A stretch of DNA of 64,000 nt from Cohnella terricola (GTDB lineage Bacteria > Bacillota > Bacilli > Paenibacillales > Paenibacillaceae): the NCBI RefSeq assembly GCF_007786475.1, contig NZ_VNJJ01000006.1:174806-238805 (forward strand), in the 5' to 3' direction. The position numbers and the translations under genes are program-made. Shown one piece after another: positions 40,531-48,440 of the stretch (position 1 is the stretch's first letter; each line of letters opens with the position of its first letter). The notes below the pieces were generated by a model. The model had not been told where the DNA came from and searched no databases. It saw only the letters and a program-made list of their open reading frames with translations.

Positions 40531-41670
40531 ATGTCATTTACGATGGAAGTACCGAGCCAGGAAGAGATCAAAGTTGCGATTGAGGAGGAGGTCAAACCGG
40601 TACCCGAGGAGGTCGCCAAGCTTCGGCAGATGGCGGATGCCAATGTCCAGGCGATTATGTCGCTCGATATCGAGTCGCTCGACAAGCGCAAGGACATCCT
40701 CCAGTCGATCGACACGTTCGGCATGGGCACGATGCGTTCCTCTTCGGAGAAAAATCAGCTGTTGCAAATTACCGTAGGCAATTTGTCCAAGACGGGCGAC
40801 GAAGGCGGTCAGGTCGCCAAGGGATTGGCGGAGCTGAACATTCAGCTTAAGGATCTCGACCCGAGCGCGGTCGACTTCGCCAAGCGCGGGCTGCTCGGCA
40901 AGCTGTTCAATCCGTTGCGGGCGTACTTCGCGAGATACGAGAAGGCCGATAACGTCATCTCCGACATTATCGTCTCGCTGGACAAAGGCAAGACGACGCT
41001 CAAGAACGACAATACGACGCTCGAGATCGAGCAGCAGGCGCTGCGCGACCTGACGAAGAAGCTGCAGAAGGAAATTGAGCTCGGCACGCTCATGGACGCT
41101 TCGATCGAGCAGCAGGTGGAAGCGGCGAAGGTGCGGAGCGAAGATCCCGACAAGATCCGTTTTATTACGGAGGAGGTCATGTTCCCGCTTCGCCAGCGGC
41201 TGATGGATTTGCAGCAGATGCAAGTCGTCAATCAACAGGGCATTATGGCGATCGAGGTTGTCGTCCGCAATAACAAGGAGCTGATTCGGGGGGTCGACCG
41301 CGCCAAGAACGTGACCGTATCGGCGCTCAAGATCGCCGTCATCGTCGCGAGCGCGCTCTATAATCAGAAGATCGTGCTCAAGAAGATCGAGCTGCTCAAC
41401 CAGACGACGAACGAGCTGATCGCCGGGACGTCCCGGATGCTCAAGGATCAGGGCGCAGCGATTCACAGGCAATCGCTGGAGGCCAATATCTCGGTCGATA
41501 CGATGAAGCAGGCGTTCACCGACGTGCTGTCGGCGCTTGATTCGATCAGCGCCTACAAGCAGGAGGCGCTCCCTAAGATGCGCGAGACGATCAATCAGTT
41601 CCGCGAGCTGGCTGATACCGGCGAAAAGCAGATCCAGCGTCTCGAGAGGGGCAACAAGCTGGGGCTGTAG
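40531..41670 (+). CDS. TelA/toxic anion resistance family protein
   Basis: A 379-aa soluble, almost entirely helical protein of the TelA (KlaA/YaaN) family: DIESLDKRKDILQSIDTFGMGTMRSSSEKNQLLQITVGNLSK-type N-terminus, then LLGKLFNPLRAYFARYEKADNVISDIIVSLDKGK and FMFPLRQRLMDLQQMQVVNQQG-like coiled-coil segments. Family members are linked to tellurite, envelope-stress and antibiotic tolerance phenotypes; mechanism unknown. GGGAGGGTG precedes the ATG. Terminates at the shared hairpin at 41703. Confidence 0.92.
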   Translation: MSFTMEVPSQEEIKVAIEEEVKPVPEEVAKLRQMADANVQAIMSLDIESLDKRKDILQSIDTFGMGTMRSSSEKNQLLQITVGNLSKTGDEGGQVAKGLAELNIQLKDLDPSAVDFAKRGLLGKLFNPLRAYFARYEKADNVISDIIVSLDKGKTTLKNDNTTLEIEQQALRDLTKKLQKEIELGTLMDASIEQQVEAAKVRSEDPDKIRFITEEVMFPLRQRLMDLQQMQVVNQQGIMAIEVVVRNNKELIRGVDRAKNVTVSALKIAVIVASALYNQKIVLKKIELLNQTTNELIAGTSRMLKDQGAAIHRQSLEANISVDTMKQAFTDVLSALDSISAYKQEALPKMRETINQFRELADTGEKQIQRLERGNKLGL

Positions 41671-41702
41671 AAGCCAGATTTTGCGAAGTAAGCAAACAGA
41701 CA

Positions 41703-41745
41703 AAGCCTCTATTCCGTCAATCGGAATAAAGGCTTATCTTTTTTT
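41703..41745. terminator. terminator after telA-like gene
   Basis: AAGCCT-CT-ATTCCG / CGGAAT-AA-AGGCTT (41703-41735) followed by ATCTTTTTTT. It serves the plus-strand operon and, by symmetry, may also serve the convergent 41756 gene. A close relative of this hairpin lies at 56089. Confidence 0.88.
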
Positions 41746-41755
41746 CACGCTTTAC

Positions 41756-42223
41756 TTAATATTGTCCTTTAATCACGAAGAACGAGCCCCGGATCGTTCC
41801 GGCCAGTTTAGACTTCTGCCTAGCAAACTTAAACTTCTTCTCTTCTAACTCCTTCGGGATTTCCATCCCCTCGGAAAGCTTGAAACCAACAGCCCGCTTC
41901 TTAGGATCGTCAACCGTATACATGACATTGATCGAAAGCCCATCCTCATAGAAGACATAGGTAAATTGGATGTTTTCCACCTGAAAACGCGACGTTTCTA
42001 AAGGCTTGGCCGCAAACACAATATCACGTTCTTCTTTCAAAATTCGGTTCGCATAGTCAAGGGTCTCCTGGCTTTCGCTAGCTGGTACGACCGTGAATTC
42101 AAGTTTGTATTTGGTCATAAAGTAACGGGCTTCATTCGCACGCAAACCGGCAAGCGCTTCTGCTACTGGCGAAGACTCTAAACCAATCGTAGATACATTT
42201 TTGAAATCAACGACATAAGACAT
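41756..42223 (-). CDS. hypothetical protein, family not recognised
   Basis: A 155-aa soluble protein with no signal peptide or TM. It begins SYVVDFKNVSTIGLESSPVA and mixes beta-strand-like segments (YKLEFTVVPA, NIQFTYVFYEDGLSINVMYTVDD) with a helical middle, ending ARQKSKLAGTIRGSFFVIKGQY. Start at ATG 42223 has AAAGAGGG upstream; a longer frame starting 42241 encodes the ribosome site itself and is rejected. It is convergent with the TelA operon; no function inferred. Confidence 0.75.
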   Translation of the reverse strand: MSYVVDFKNVSTIGLESSPVAEALAGLRANEARYFMTKYKLEFTVVPASESQETLDYANRILKEERDIVFAAKPLETSRFQVENIQFTYVFYEDGLSINVMYTVDDPKKRAVGFKLSEGMEIPKELEEKKFKFARQKSKLAGTIRGSFFVIKGQY

Positions 42224-42315
42224 GTCTATCCCTCTTTCCACAAATGATAAGATTCAAGAGTTTGTTATATCGACTAGTATTAGCAAAGTTGCGGAGTCAA
42301 AACCCTTCATTTTCC

Positions 42316-42660
42316 TTACACTTGCACGACTACCAAAGAAGCTGCAATTAAAGTAATAATTAAAGCCGGTACCGCTTGCCCAAAAGGATGCTTAACTCTG
42401 AAATGGGAAAGGAATGCCACCAACATCGTGAACCCAATCCAGATGCCCGCCCATACGGCTACTTCCCGATCCCAATAACCGATGACAAGCCCGGCTGCCC
42501 CGACGAGTTGAACAAGCCCGGTAACCATTCGAAACCATTGCGGCAGTCTAAGCGACTCAAACATTTCGACAAAATTCTTCGACCCCGCCAGCTTGCTTGC
42601 GCCGCCAAAAGCCATGGAGACGAGCAGAAAACTTTGTAAAACCACAAAAATGATATACAT
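42316..42660 (-). CDS. DoxX family membrane protein
   Basis: A 114-aa protein with four TM helices; GASKLAGSKNFVEMFESLRLPQWFRMVTGLVQLVGAAGLVIGYW is typical of DoxX/YphA-like proteins. Last of three genes (ArsR, SRPBCC, DoxX) on the minus strand, a common Bacillales trio in which the ArsR protein is the repressor. GGGAGGG precedes the start. Confidence 0.9.
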   Translation of the reverse strand: MYIIFVVLQSFLLVSMAFGGASKLAGSKNFVEMFESLRLPQWFRMVTGLVQLVGAAGLVIGYWDREVAVWAGIWIGFTMLVAFLSHFRVKHPFGQAVPALIITLIAASLVVVQV

Positions 42661-42682
42661 TAGTTTCTCCCTCCCATTGGGA

Positions 42683-43102
42683 CTAGGCTACTATTTGTTC
42701 AAGCTTGCCGCACCAATTGCTCCAACCATACTTCGCTCCGTTGAGTGCTGGTTCATTCGAGATTCCGGTTTGTTCGAGATGAAGGTTAACCTTCCCGTTC
42801 CCTAAGTCCTGCAACGTCCAAGTGATCGTGTGCTTCTCGCCTCCGCTAGCCCATGTATAGGACACCCGGTTGGGTGCATCCACGATCAGCACTTCACCTT
42901 CAATAATGCCATCCCAATATTCGTTCGGCTGGGTGCGGAACTGGAAACAGTGTCCGACGACAGGTTGAAAATTGTTCTCCATTGGCTGACCAGTGTGAAT
43001 GTTGGCAACCCACTTGGCAAGCTTGCTCGAATCGGTCAATGCGGTCCAAAGCTTCTCGATTGTTGTTGCGTACTCAAAATCCAGGGTTAATGTCAAACTC
43101 AT
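42683..43102 (-). CDS. SRPBCC (AHSA1-like) domain protein
   Basis: A 139-aa START/Bet v1-fold protein: TLTLDFEYATTIEKLWTALTDSSKLAKWVANI, then RVSYTWASGGEKHTITWTLQD, and a C-terminal helix, as in activator-of-Hsp90 ATPase homologue 1-like proteins (ligand unknown). Start at ATG 43102 with GGAGGAAG upstream, overlapping the ArsR stop (ATGA). Middle gene of the ArsR-controlled trio. Confidence 0.9.
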   Translation of the reverse strand: MSLTLTLDFEYATTIEKLWTALTDSSKLAKWVANIHTGQPMENNFQPVVGHCFQFRTQPNEYWDGIIEGEVLIVDAPNRVSYTWASGGEKHTITWTLQDLGNGKVNLHLEQTGISNEPALNGAKYGWSNWCGKLEQIVA

Positions 43103-43428
43103 TCGTCTTCCTCCTCCAATAATTGATTTAAGCGTAATAAATTTGAACTCCAGAACTTGTTGTAGAAAGCCACCCAATCTTGAATTTCTCTGAGTGGAGC
43201 GGCGTTTAGCCTAAATAGCGTTTCTCTGCCGGCTTTTCTGTCAAGGACCAGCCCGGCCTCTCTAAGTATGGTCAAATGCTTGGATACGGCTGTACGTCCC
43301 ATCTGAAACTGTGCCGTTAATTCATGCAGCGGTATCTCTTTCGCTTCTGCTAACAGACGAATCAGTCGTCGCCTGGTTGGATCCGCAATCGCGTCGAACA
43401 CATCCCGCAACCGGTTGTTCTCGCTCAC
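43099..43428 (-). CDS. ArsR/SmtB-type repressor of paired-operator regulon
   Basis: A 109-aa winged-helix repressor: NRLRDVFDAIADPTRRRLIRLLAEAKEIPLHELTAQFQMGRTAVSKHLTILREAGLVLDRKAGRETLFRL. No metal-binding cysteines in helix alpha3, so it is of the non-metal SdpR-like subgroup. Start GTG 43428 with GGAGAGG upstream; the open frame continues through the operators to 43524 but that stretch is promoter DNA. It lies directly downstream of two palindromic operators and probably autoregulates; the same operators precede the DoxX gene at 56556. Confidence 0.9.
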   Translation of the reverse strand: MSENNRLRDVFDAIADPTRRRLIRLLAEAKEIPLHELTAQFQMGRTAVSKHLTILREAGLVLDRKAGRETLFRLNAAPLREIQDWVAFYNKFWSSNLLRLNQLLEEEDE

Positions 43429-43466
43429 AACACCCTCTCCTAAGCAGTTTGTTAGCTTTTCAATTA

Positions 43467-43518
43467 GACACCATTTGGTGACACTTTGATTATAGGACAC
43501 CATTTGGTGTCGTGTCAA
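43467..43518 (-). promoter_or_regulatory. promoter with two ArsR operators
   Basis: Minus strand: TTGACA (43518-43513), 18-bp spacer, TATAAT (43494-43489). The spacer holds the palindrome GACACCATTTGGTGTC (43496-43511); a second copy, GACACCATTTGGTGAC (43467-43482), lies 29 bp further on, across the start site. Layout and sequence are the same at 56620-56671. Confidence 0.85.
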
Positions 43519-43520
43519 CA

Positions 43521-44399
43521 TCATTTTTTAAAATCGCGATTGGCTATAAAAACACCAATAAGGATGAGTGTCGCGCCGAGGTAACCGGTCAATCCTATGC
43601 TTTCCTTCAAGAAGATAAATGCAAATATGGCGGAAAAAATCGGTTCAAGGGAAAATAGAAACCCTACGCTTTCTGGTGTCGTGTATTTTTGTGCGACGGA
43701 TTGCATCACGAAGCCATAGGCGCTACATATTAAGGCTAAGCCGAGTATTGCTCCCCAGTGTATTGGGGTAGATGGCAAGACAGGCTCTTCGAAAACAAAG
43801 GTGCATACGGTTGCCAAAAATGCAGCAAATCCAAGCTGTAAAATCCCCAATTGCAGTGCATCCACTTCTCGCACGAAGCGGTTCGAAACAATGATATGAA
43901 TGGCGTAAAGCAATGCAGCAATCAGGCAATAAATGGCGCCAACGTCAATGGCAAACTGATCGCGAACAGTCAATAACAACAGCCCAAAGGATACGATCAT
44001 AACGCCGAAAACGATTTTAGGTGCCGGAAACTTACGATTGAGGATCGCCTGTAGGATAGGGACCATGATTACAGTCGTGCTAGTTAGAAATCCCGCCGAG
44101 GTCGCGGAAGTATGCTCTACGCCATAGATCAACAAAACAAAAATTCCGAATAGTAAAGCACCGGCGATCGAGGAATATAGAAGCGCTTTAGCGCTAATCT
44201 TGACCATCTTGTTCATAAAGATGATTCCTGTAATCACAAATGCAATTCCACACCGTAAAGCCACCATGGTCGACGGAGGTATTCCATCAACCCCCAGCTT
44301 CATAAACAAATAGGATAGCCCCCATACCAAAGATACAGTGGCTAAGATTAAATTCGCTTGCTTTTGTGTCATCAGATTCACTAATCTCCCTGCTCGCAT
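43521..44399 (-). CDS. EamA/DMT family transporter
   Basis: A 292-aa ten-TM exporter of the drug/metabolite transporter superfamily, with two EamA repeats (SLVWGLSYLFMKLGVDGIPPSTMVALRCGIAF and, after ~150, IYCLIAALLYAIHIIVSNRFV ... GFLFSLEPIFSAIFAFIFLKE). Divergent from a LysR gene 94 bp away, which is the likely regulator. Start uncertain: ATG 44399 has no ribosome site; GTG 44381 follows GGGAG by 4 nt; ATG 44372 is the family-like start. Confidence 0.9.
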   Translation of the reverse strand: MRAGRLVNLMTQKQANLILATVSLVWGLSYLFMKLGVDGIPPSTMVALRCGIAFVITGIIFMNKMVKISAKALLYSSIAGALLFGIFVLLIYGVEHTSATSAGFLTSTTVIMVPILQAILNRKFPAPKIVFGVMIVSFGLLLLTVRDQFAIDVGAIYCLIAALLYAIHIIVSNRFVREVDALQLGILQLGFAAFLATVCTFVFEEPVLPSTPIHWGAILGLALICSAYGFVMQSVAQKYTTPESVGFLFSLEPIFSAIFAFIFLKESIGLTGYLGATLILIGVFIANRDFKK

Positions 44400-44493
44400 G
44401 TCTTGAATAACATCCTACACAGGCCTATGGTATAAGAGAAGCGAATATATATGATATTGAGGTTTAAGAAAACTTATATAACACAGGAGACAT

Positions 44494-45381
44494 ATGAAAA
44501 GGTCTAAATACGAAGTATTCTTAAAGGTCGTTGAATTCGGCAGTTTATCGCGGGCAGCGGAATACTGTAACTATAGTCAATCAGCAGTGAGTCAAATCAT
44601 AACTTCCCTGGAGAATGAATTTGGTATCCGACTGCTGAATAGAAGCCATGCAGGGGTCTCAGCCACTTCGGACGGAGAGCAATTACTGCCCTATTTTCGA
44701 AAATTGAGCAATGCTCATCATGAACTTTCGGATAAGGTCTTTGAATTGCATGGGATAGAGAGCGGCCTTATCCGGATTGGCACCTTTTCCAGTATCTCCT
44801 CTCAACTGCTTTCCCCGCTCCTTAAAGACTTCAAAGAAAAACATCCAAACATCAAGTTTGAACTGCAACAGGGTGATTACCGTCGTATCGAAATGTGGAT
44901 CGCCGATGGAACGGTGGATTTTGGATTTGTTAACTTACCTACATTAAATGATTTGGAGGTCATTCCGATCATTGAAGACCGGATGTTGGCTATTCTGCCT
45001 ACTAACCATCCCTATGCAGATAAAGAGTCCGTACCCTTAAGCCTTTTTGAGCAAGAACCCGTTATCCTTCTAGATGAAGGGACCAAAAAGGGAGTTCTTG
45101 AAATGTTTCGCCTTAACGATATAAAAGCAAGAATCGAATACCGCCTGGATGATGACTATACCATTATGTCGATGGTGGAAAACGGGCTTGGGGTTAGCAT
45201 CTTGGCTGAACTTATGTTAAAAAGAACGCAATATCGTATTGTCACCAAAGAAACATGTCCAAGTTTCTCGCGGAGTATTGGAGTAGCTATAAAGAATAAG
45301 AAGCAAGCTTCGATGGCTGTGAAGTGCTTTCTTGATTTCATTATAGATAACAAAGAAAACTATATTAGTCTTGTCAAATGA
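44494..45381 (+). CDS. LysR-type transcriptional regulator
   Basis: A 295-aa LTTR: N-terminal winged helix (FLKVVEFGSLSRAAEYCNYSQSAVSQIITSLENEFGIRLLNRSHAG) and a substrate-binding effector domain (LIRIGTFSSISSQLLSPLLKDFKEKHPNIKFEL). Divergent from the EamA exporter, a classic regulator/target arrangement. ACAGGAGA precedes the ATG. Confidence 0.95.
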   Translation: MKRSKYEVFLKVVEFGSLSRAAEYCNYSQSAVSQIITSLENEFGIRLLNRSHAGVSATSDGEQLLPYFRKLSNAHHELSDKVFELHGIESGLIRIGTFSSISSQLLSPLLKDFKEKHPNIKFELQQGDYRRIEMWIADGTVDFGFVNLPTLNDLEVIPIIEDRMLAILPTNHPYADKESVPLSLFEQEPVILLDEGTKKGVLEMFRLNDIKARIEYRLDDDYTIMSMVENGLGVSILAELMLKRTQYRIVTKETCPSFSRSIGVAIKNKKQASMAVKCFLDFIIDNKENYISLVK

Positions 45382-45388
45382 AACCAAC

Positions 45389-45416
45389 TTGACACATCGA
45401 TAAATTCCGATATGAT
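45389..45416 (+). promoter_or_regulatory. promoter of small ArsR gene
   Basis: TTGACA (45389-45394), 16-bp spacer, TATGAT (45411-45416). An inverted repeat ACACAT...ATGTGT spans the -35 to +1, a possible operator. The predicted +1 (45422-45424) falls on the start codon. Confidence 0.65.
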
Positions 45417-45423
45417 AATGTGT

Positions 45424-45726
45424 ATGGAACCCATTGAAGTTTTTAAAGCTCTGTCCAACGAGTCGAGATTGCAAATCTTGAATTGGTTGAAAGATCCGGA
45501 AAACCATTTTACGCCCCACGAAGGGACTGATATGAGGAAAATCGGGGTATGCGTTGGTCAAATCACGAATGCGCTGAAGATGACACAATCCACGACTTCC
45601 CAATATTTATCGATTCTCCAGCGCGCAGGTTTGATCACGGCGGAACGAATCGGGAAGTATACGTACTTCAAAAGAAACGAGGAAGCGATACGTGGGATGG
45701 GCGCATTTTTCAGTAACGAAATTTAA
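45424..45726 (+). CDS. ArsR-family repressor, probably leaderless mRNA
   Basis: A 100-aa winged-helix protein (EPIEVFKALSNESRLQILNWLKDPE, QITNALKMTQSTTSQYLSILQRAGLITAERIGKYTYFKRNEEA). I choose ATG 45424 because upstream in-frame ATGs at 45412 and 45418 lie in or right after the -10 element; with this start the mRNA has almost no 5' untranslated region. Upstream of an MFS exporter, which it probably controls. Confidence 0.85.
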   Translation: MEPIEVFKALSNESRLQILNWLKDPENHFTPHEGTDMRKIGVCVGQITNALKMTQSTTSQYLSILQRAGLITAERIGKYTYFKRNEEAIRGMGAFFSNEI

Positions 45727-45734
45727 TATTCGAA

Positions 45735-45771
45735 CAAACTGAATGCTCTCCGGAGAATTCGGTTTGTTTTT
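45735..45771 (+). terminator. terminator after small ArsR gene
   Basis: CAAACTGAAT / ATTCGGTTTG stem (45735-45766) with an inner CTC/GAG pair, then TTTTT. Located between the repressor and the MFS gene, so the MFS gene needs its own promoter. Confidence 0.85.
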
Positions 45772-45856
45772 AGTCAATCACATCGACAATTTGCAATGTA
45801 TAGATTTATTAAACGAATCGATAATACAGATATAAATTGCACTAGGAGTGGTGAAA

Positions 45857-47053
45857 TTGAAGACAAGCACATGGAAGGTTTATTTATTGGCCATTGTCAG
45901 TTTTTTGGTCGGGACATCCCAGTACGTCATTTCGGGCATTTTAGATAAGATTTCGGATACGCTAGGGATTTCTATTACAATGGCTGGACAGTTTGTGACC
46001 ATTTATTCCTTGATATATGCCTTTTGCACCCCCGTATTGATGGCTTTGACGGCAACAATTGAGAGGCAAAAACTGCTTGTTGGCGCGTTGGGAATTTTCG
46101 TGGTTGCCAATGTGCTGTCTTTTGCTCTGCCGGGCTTCGGACCATTTTTGATTGCGCGCGTACTGATGGCTCTTGGCGCAGGAATGGTTGTGGTAACCGC
46201 ACTGAATATCGCAGCGAAAATCGCGCCCGAAGGCAAGCAAGCCAGCTCGATTGCAACCGTAGTGATGGGCTTTACTGCATCATTAATTATTGGGGTTCCT
46301 CTTGGGCGCATGATCGCTGCGGCGTATGGCTGGAAATCGGTGTTCGGTTTCATTGCCGTCATGGGGCTTCTGGCTATATTTATTCTCTATAGAACGATTC
46401 CGCGGGTACAAGGGGACGCTCCCGTGCCGTTACTCAAGCAGCTTGCTTTTCTCAAAAGCAGGAAGGTGGCCCTTGGGCTCTCGATCACTTTCTTTTGGCT
46501 CGGCGGTTACTCTATTGCTTACACCTATATTTCTCCTTATCTTCTCCAGGTTGCGGGCTTAAATGAAAAATTGCTTAGCGGAGTCTTGTTGGCGTTCGGC
46601 GTGGCCAGCTTGATCGGCTCCAGATTCGGCGGCTACAGTACGGATAAATGGGGAGTTTCCTTCACGTTGACCGGAGGCATGCTCCTGCACATCGCGGCTT
46701 TGTTGTCATTATCCGCGGTCGTTGCTCTAACAGGCACTTGGGTACTCGTTATCGTCCTTGTATTATGGTCATTCGCAGCATGGTCGACCGGCCCTACTCA
46801 GCAATATAATTTGATTCGAATTGAGCCAAACTATTCGGGAATCATGCTCAGTCTCAACCAATCCACGATGCAATTAGCAATGGCGGCAGGAGCAGGAATC
46901 GGCGGTCTTGCCGTAGACCGGGTATCCTTGTCCTCGCTTCCGTGGTTCGGGACGGTCAGCGTGGCAATTGCAGTCGGAGCCGCTTTATTGTTGTTCTCAC
47001 GGATCAGGCAAGAGACAAGAAAAGAAGACGTTCCGCATGCTTTGCCAGATTGA
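45857..47053 (+). CDS. MFS transporter (drug/sugar efflux type)
   Basis: A ~398-aa, 12-TM major facilitator. LVGTSQYVISGILDKISDTLGISITMAGQFVTIYSLIYAFCTPVLMALTATIERQKLLV and the RVLMALGAGMVVVTALNIAAKIAP segment are typical of the YdhP/AraJ (DHA) group. Three possible starts: GTG 45848 and 45851 sit on or next to AGGAG, so TTG 45857, 8 nt after AGGAG, fits best. Probable target of the ArsR gene upstream: both upstream regions share CACATCGA-AA-TT. Confidence 0.88.
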   Translation: MKTSTWKVYLLAIVSFLVGTSQYVISGILDKISDTLGISITMAGQFVTIYSLIYAFCTPVLMALTATIERQKLLVGALGIFVVANVLSFALPGFGPFLIARVLMALGAGMVVVTALNIAAKIAPEGKQASSIATVVMGFTASLIIGVPLGRMIAAAYGWKSVFGFIAVMGLLAIFILYRTIPRVQGDAPVPLLKQLAFLKSRKVALGLSITFFWLGGYSIAYTYISPYLLQVAGLNEKLLSGVLLAFGVASLIGSRFGGYSTDKWGVSFTLTGGMLLHIAALLSLSAVVALTGTWVLVIVLVLWSFAAWSTGPTQQYNLIRIEPNYSGIMLSLNQSTMQLAMAAGAGIGGLAVDRVSLSSLPWFGTVSVAIAVGAALLLFSRIRQETRKEDVPHALPD

Positions 47054-47085
47054 TTCAGTCTGTTCTATCTTATTATGTTGCACAA

Positions 47086-47107
47086 AGACCACCGAATCCG
47101 GTGGTCT
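47086..47107 (-). terminator. possible terminator of XRE gene
   Basis: AGACCACCG / CGGTGGTCT 9-bp stem with 4-nt loop; on the minus strand the tail is only TTTG. Located 26 bp after the XRE gene stop and between convergent genes. Confidence 0.6.
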
Positions 47108-47132
47108 AGTTGCGAAGAAGCGATTCCGCCCA

Positions 47133-47813
47133 TTAAATGATACTTCCGCCGTGAAACATACACTCGTATACTTTACGTTCCCCATAGAAAATTTCTTCGT
47201 ACCCATTAAACCATTCGAATTTCCCCTGGATCATGCAGTGGTACGAATAATCGCCATTGCGATAATAGAGAGGACCACGATAAGGATACTCTTTGGGAAC
47301 CAAGGATAAGGCATCCTTGAGAAAATCCCCATCGAATCCCTCAGAGACAATGCGCCCCACATAATTCATCGACCAGAATGGGGTATCCTCCAACCATAAC
47401 GCTTCCTCGCCGGCGAATTTTTCACTGCCTAAATACGTGTCTATATATGCCAAAGGGCCTTCCGTATAAATCAAGTCATGAGATTTGGGTCTAGAGGATT
47501 CCGATTCGCTACTATTGCCTGCATAAGTGGCTTTTTTTGCCCTGCATAAAAAATCAATAGCAGTCTCATCTACCTGAATCTCATCCATGATCTGTTTAAA
47601 TATGCAGGAATTATCTTCATTATCCTTAACCAAATGATCGATGCTCACCCGAAATAGATCACTAATCGCGATAAGGTTCAGCATATCCGGATACGAGTGT
47701 CCAAGCTCCCATTTGGCAACAGCTTGTCTCGATATGCCGATTAGATCCGCCAGTTTTTCCTGAGACATCAATTTTTGTTTGCGCAGCTGCTGTAGCTTAT
47801 CCTGAAATTTCAT
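47133..47813 (-). CDS. XRE-type regulator with DUF5680-like C-terminal domain
   Basis: A 226-aa protein: N-terminal helix-turn-helix (QDKLQQLRKQKLMSQEKLADLIGISRQAVAKWELGHSYPDMLNLIAISDLF) and a C-terminal domain AIDFLCRAKKATYAG...SHDLIYTEGPLAYIDTYLGSEKFAGEEALW...PFWSMNYVGRI, matching DUF5680. Start ATG 47813, 8 nt after AAGGGG, preferred over GTG 47822. Regulatory target unknown. Confidence 0.88.
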   Translation of the reverse strand: MKFQDKLQQLRKQKLMSQEKLADLIGISRQAVAKWELGHSYPDMLNLIAISDLFRVSIDHLVKDNEDNSCIFKQIMDEIQVDETAIDFLCRAKKATYAGNSSESESSRPKSHDLIYTEGPLAYIDTYLGSEKFAGEEALWLEDTPFWSMNYVGRIVSEGFDGDFLKDALSLVPKEYPYRGPLYYRNGDYSYHCMIQGKFEWFNGYEEIFYGERKVYECMFHGGSII

Positions 47814-47822
47814 TTCCTTCAC

Positions 47823-47979
47823 CCCTTGAAATCAGGATAAACCAAGCACATTTTGTTTTCTACCAACCAAAGATAACAAGATGCCATCTGATGGTTGCAT
47901 TTTAAGGATTTTGTGCGGAAAATGTATTCAGCAAACGCTGCCGTCCGCGGCTCTCGCGTTTCCTCTATCGATTCGTAGC
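47823..47979. other. short intergenic spacer
   Basis: 157 bases between two minus-strand genes, with no recognisable gene, terminator or strong promoter. Confidence 0.4.
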
Positions 47980-48246
47980 TTATTGTTGAGGAGCCATGTT
48001 ATTGTAAATGTTCGTCGCGTTGACCTTGCCCGAGCTGACGTCATCGGTCGTGAAGCCGGATACGATGTTGCCGACCTTAAACTCCTTCTGCAGCTGCTCC
48101 TCCGAGGGTGCGGCGGCCGTCGGGCCGTCGATGCCCATCTTCGTCTCCGGCGTCACCGTGACCCACAGGTCGCCCACCTTAAAGCTCTTGCCGTCTGCAC
48201 TTACTTCGGAGATGACGCCGTCATTGTGCTCAAATGAATTGTACAC
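47980..48246 (-). CDS. small beta-rich hypothetical protein
   Basis: An 88-aa protein with no signal peptide. YNSFEHNDGVISEVSADGKSFKVGDLWVTVTPETKMGIDGP and EEQLQKEFKVGNIVSGFTTDDVSSGKVNATNIYNN resemble the small OB-fold pattern of DUF5666/DUF3221-like proteins (a strand pair 'GxIxxVxxxGxxFxVG' followed by 'V.P.T.'). Start GTG 48246 chosen because AAAGGAGG is inside the longer frame, 6-7 nt upstream. Function not known. Confidence 0.7.
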   Translation of the reverse strand: MYNSFEHNDGVISEVSADGKSFKVGDLWVTVTPETKMGIDGPTAAAPSEEQLQKEFKVGNIVSGFTTDDVSSGKVNATNIYNNMAPQQ

Positions 48247-48386
48247 CTCAGCACCTCCTTTCACTTTCAATACAACCGGACGCTCGATTATTTTTCATTT
48301 GGAGCGAGTTTTTTTAGAAAATAACCTCATCTCGGCTCTAGACGAACCGAGACTCGTAAAGGAATGCAGGTTTCCGACAGTAAAAA

Positions 48387-48411
48387 ATCCCATCTCTTAA
48401 AGAGACGGGAT
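48387..48411 (-). terminator. terminator after anti-sigma gene
   Basis: Minus strand ATCCCGTCTCT-TTA-AGAGATGGGAT stem followed by TTTTTTA, 29 bp after the 48441 gene. Confidence 0.9.
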
Positions 48412-48440
48412 GCCGCATGTTCTCGCTATTCCTGAACGAT

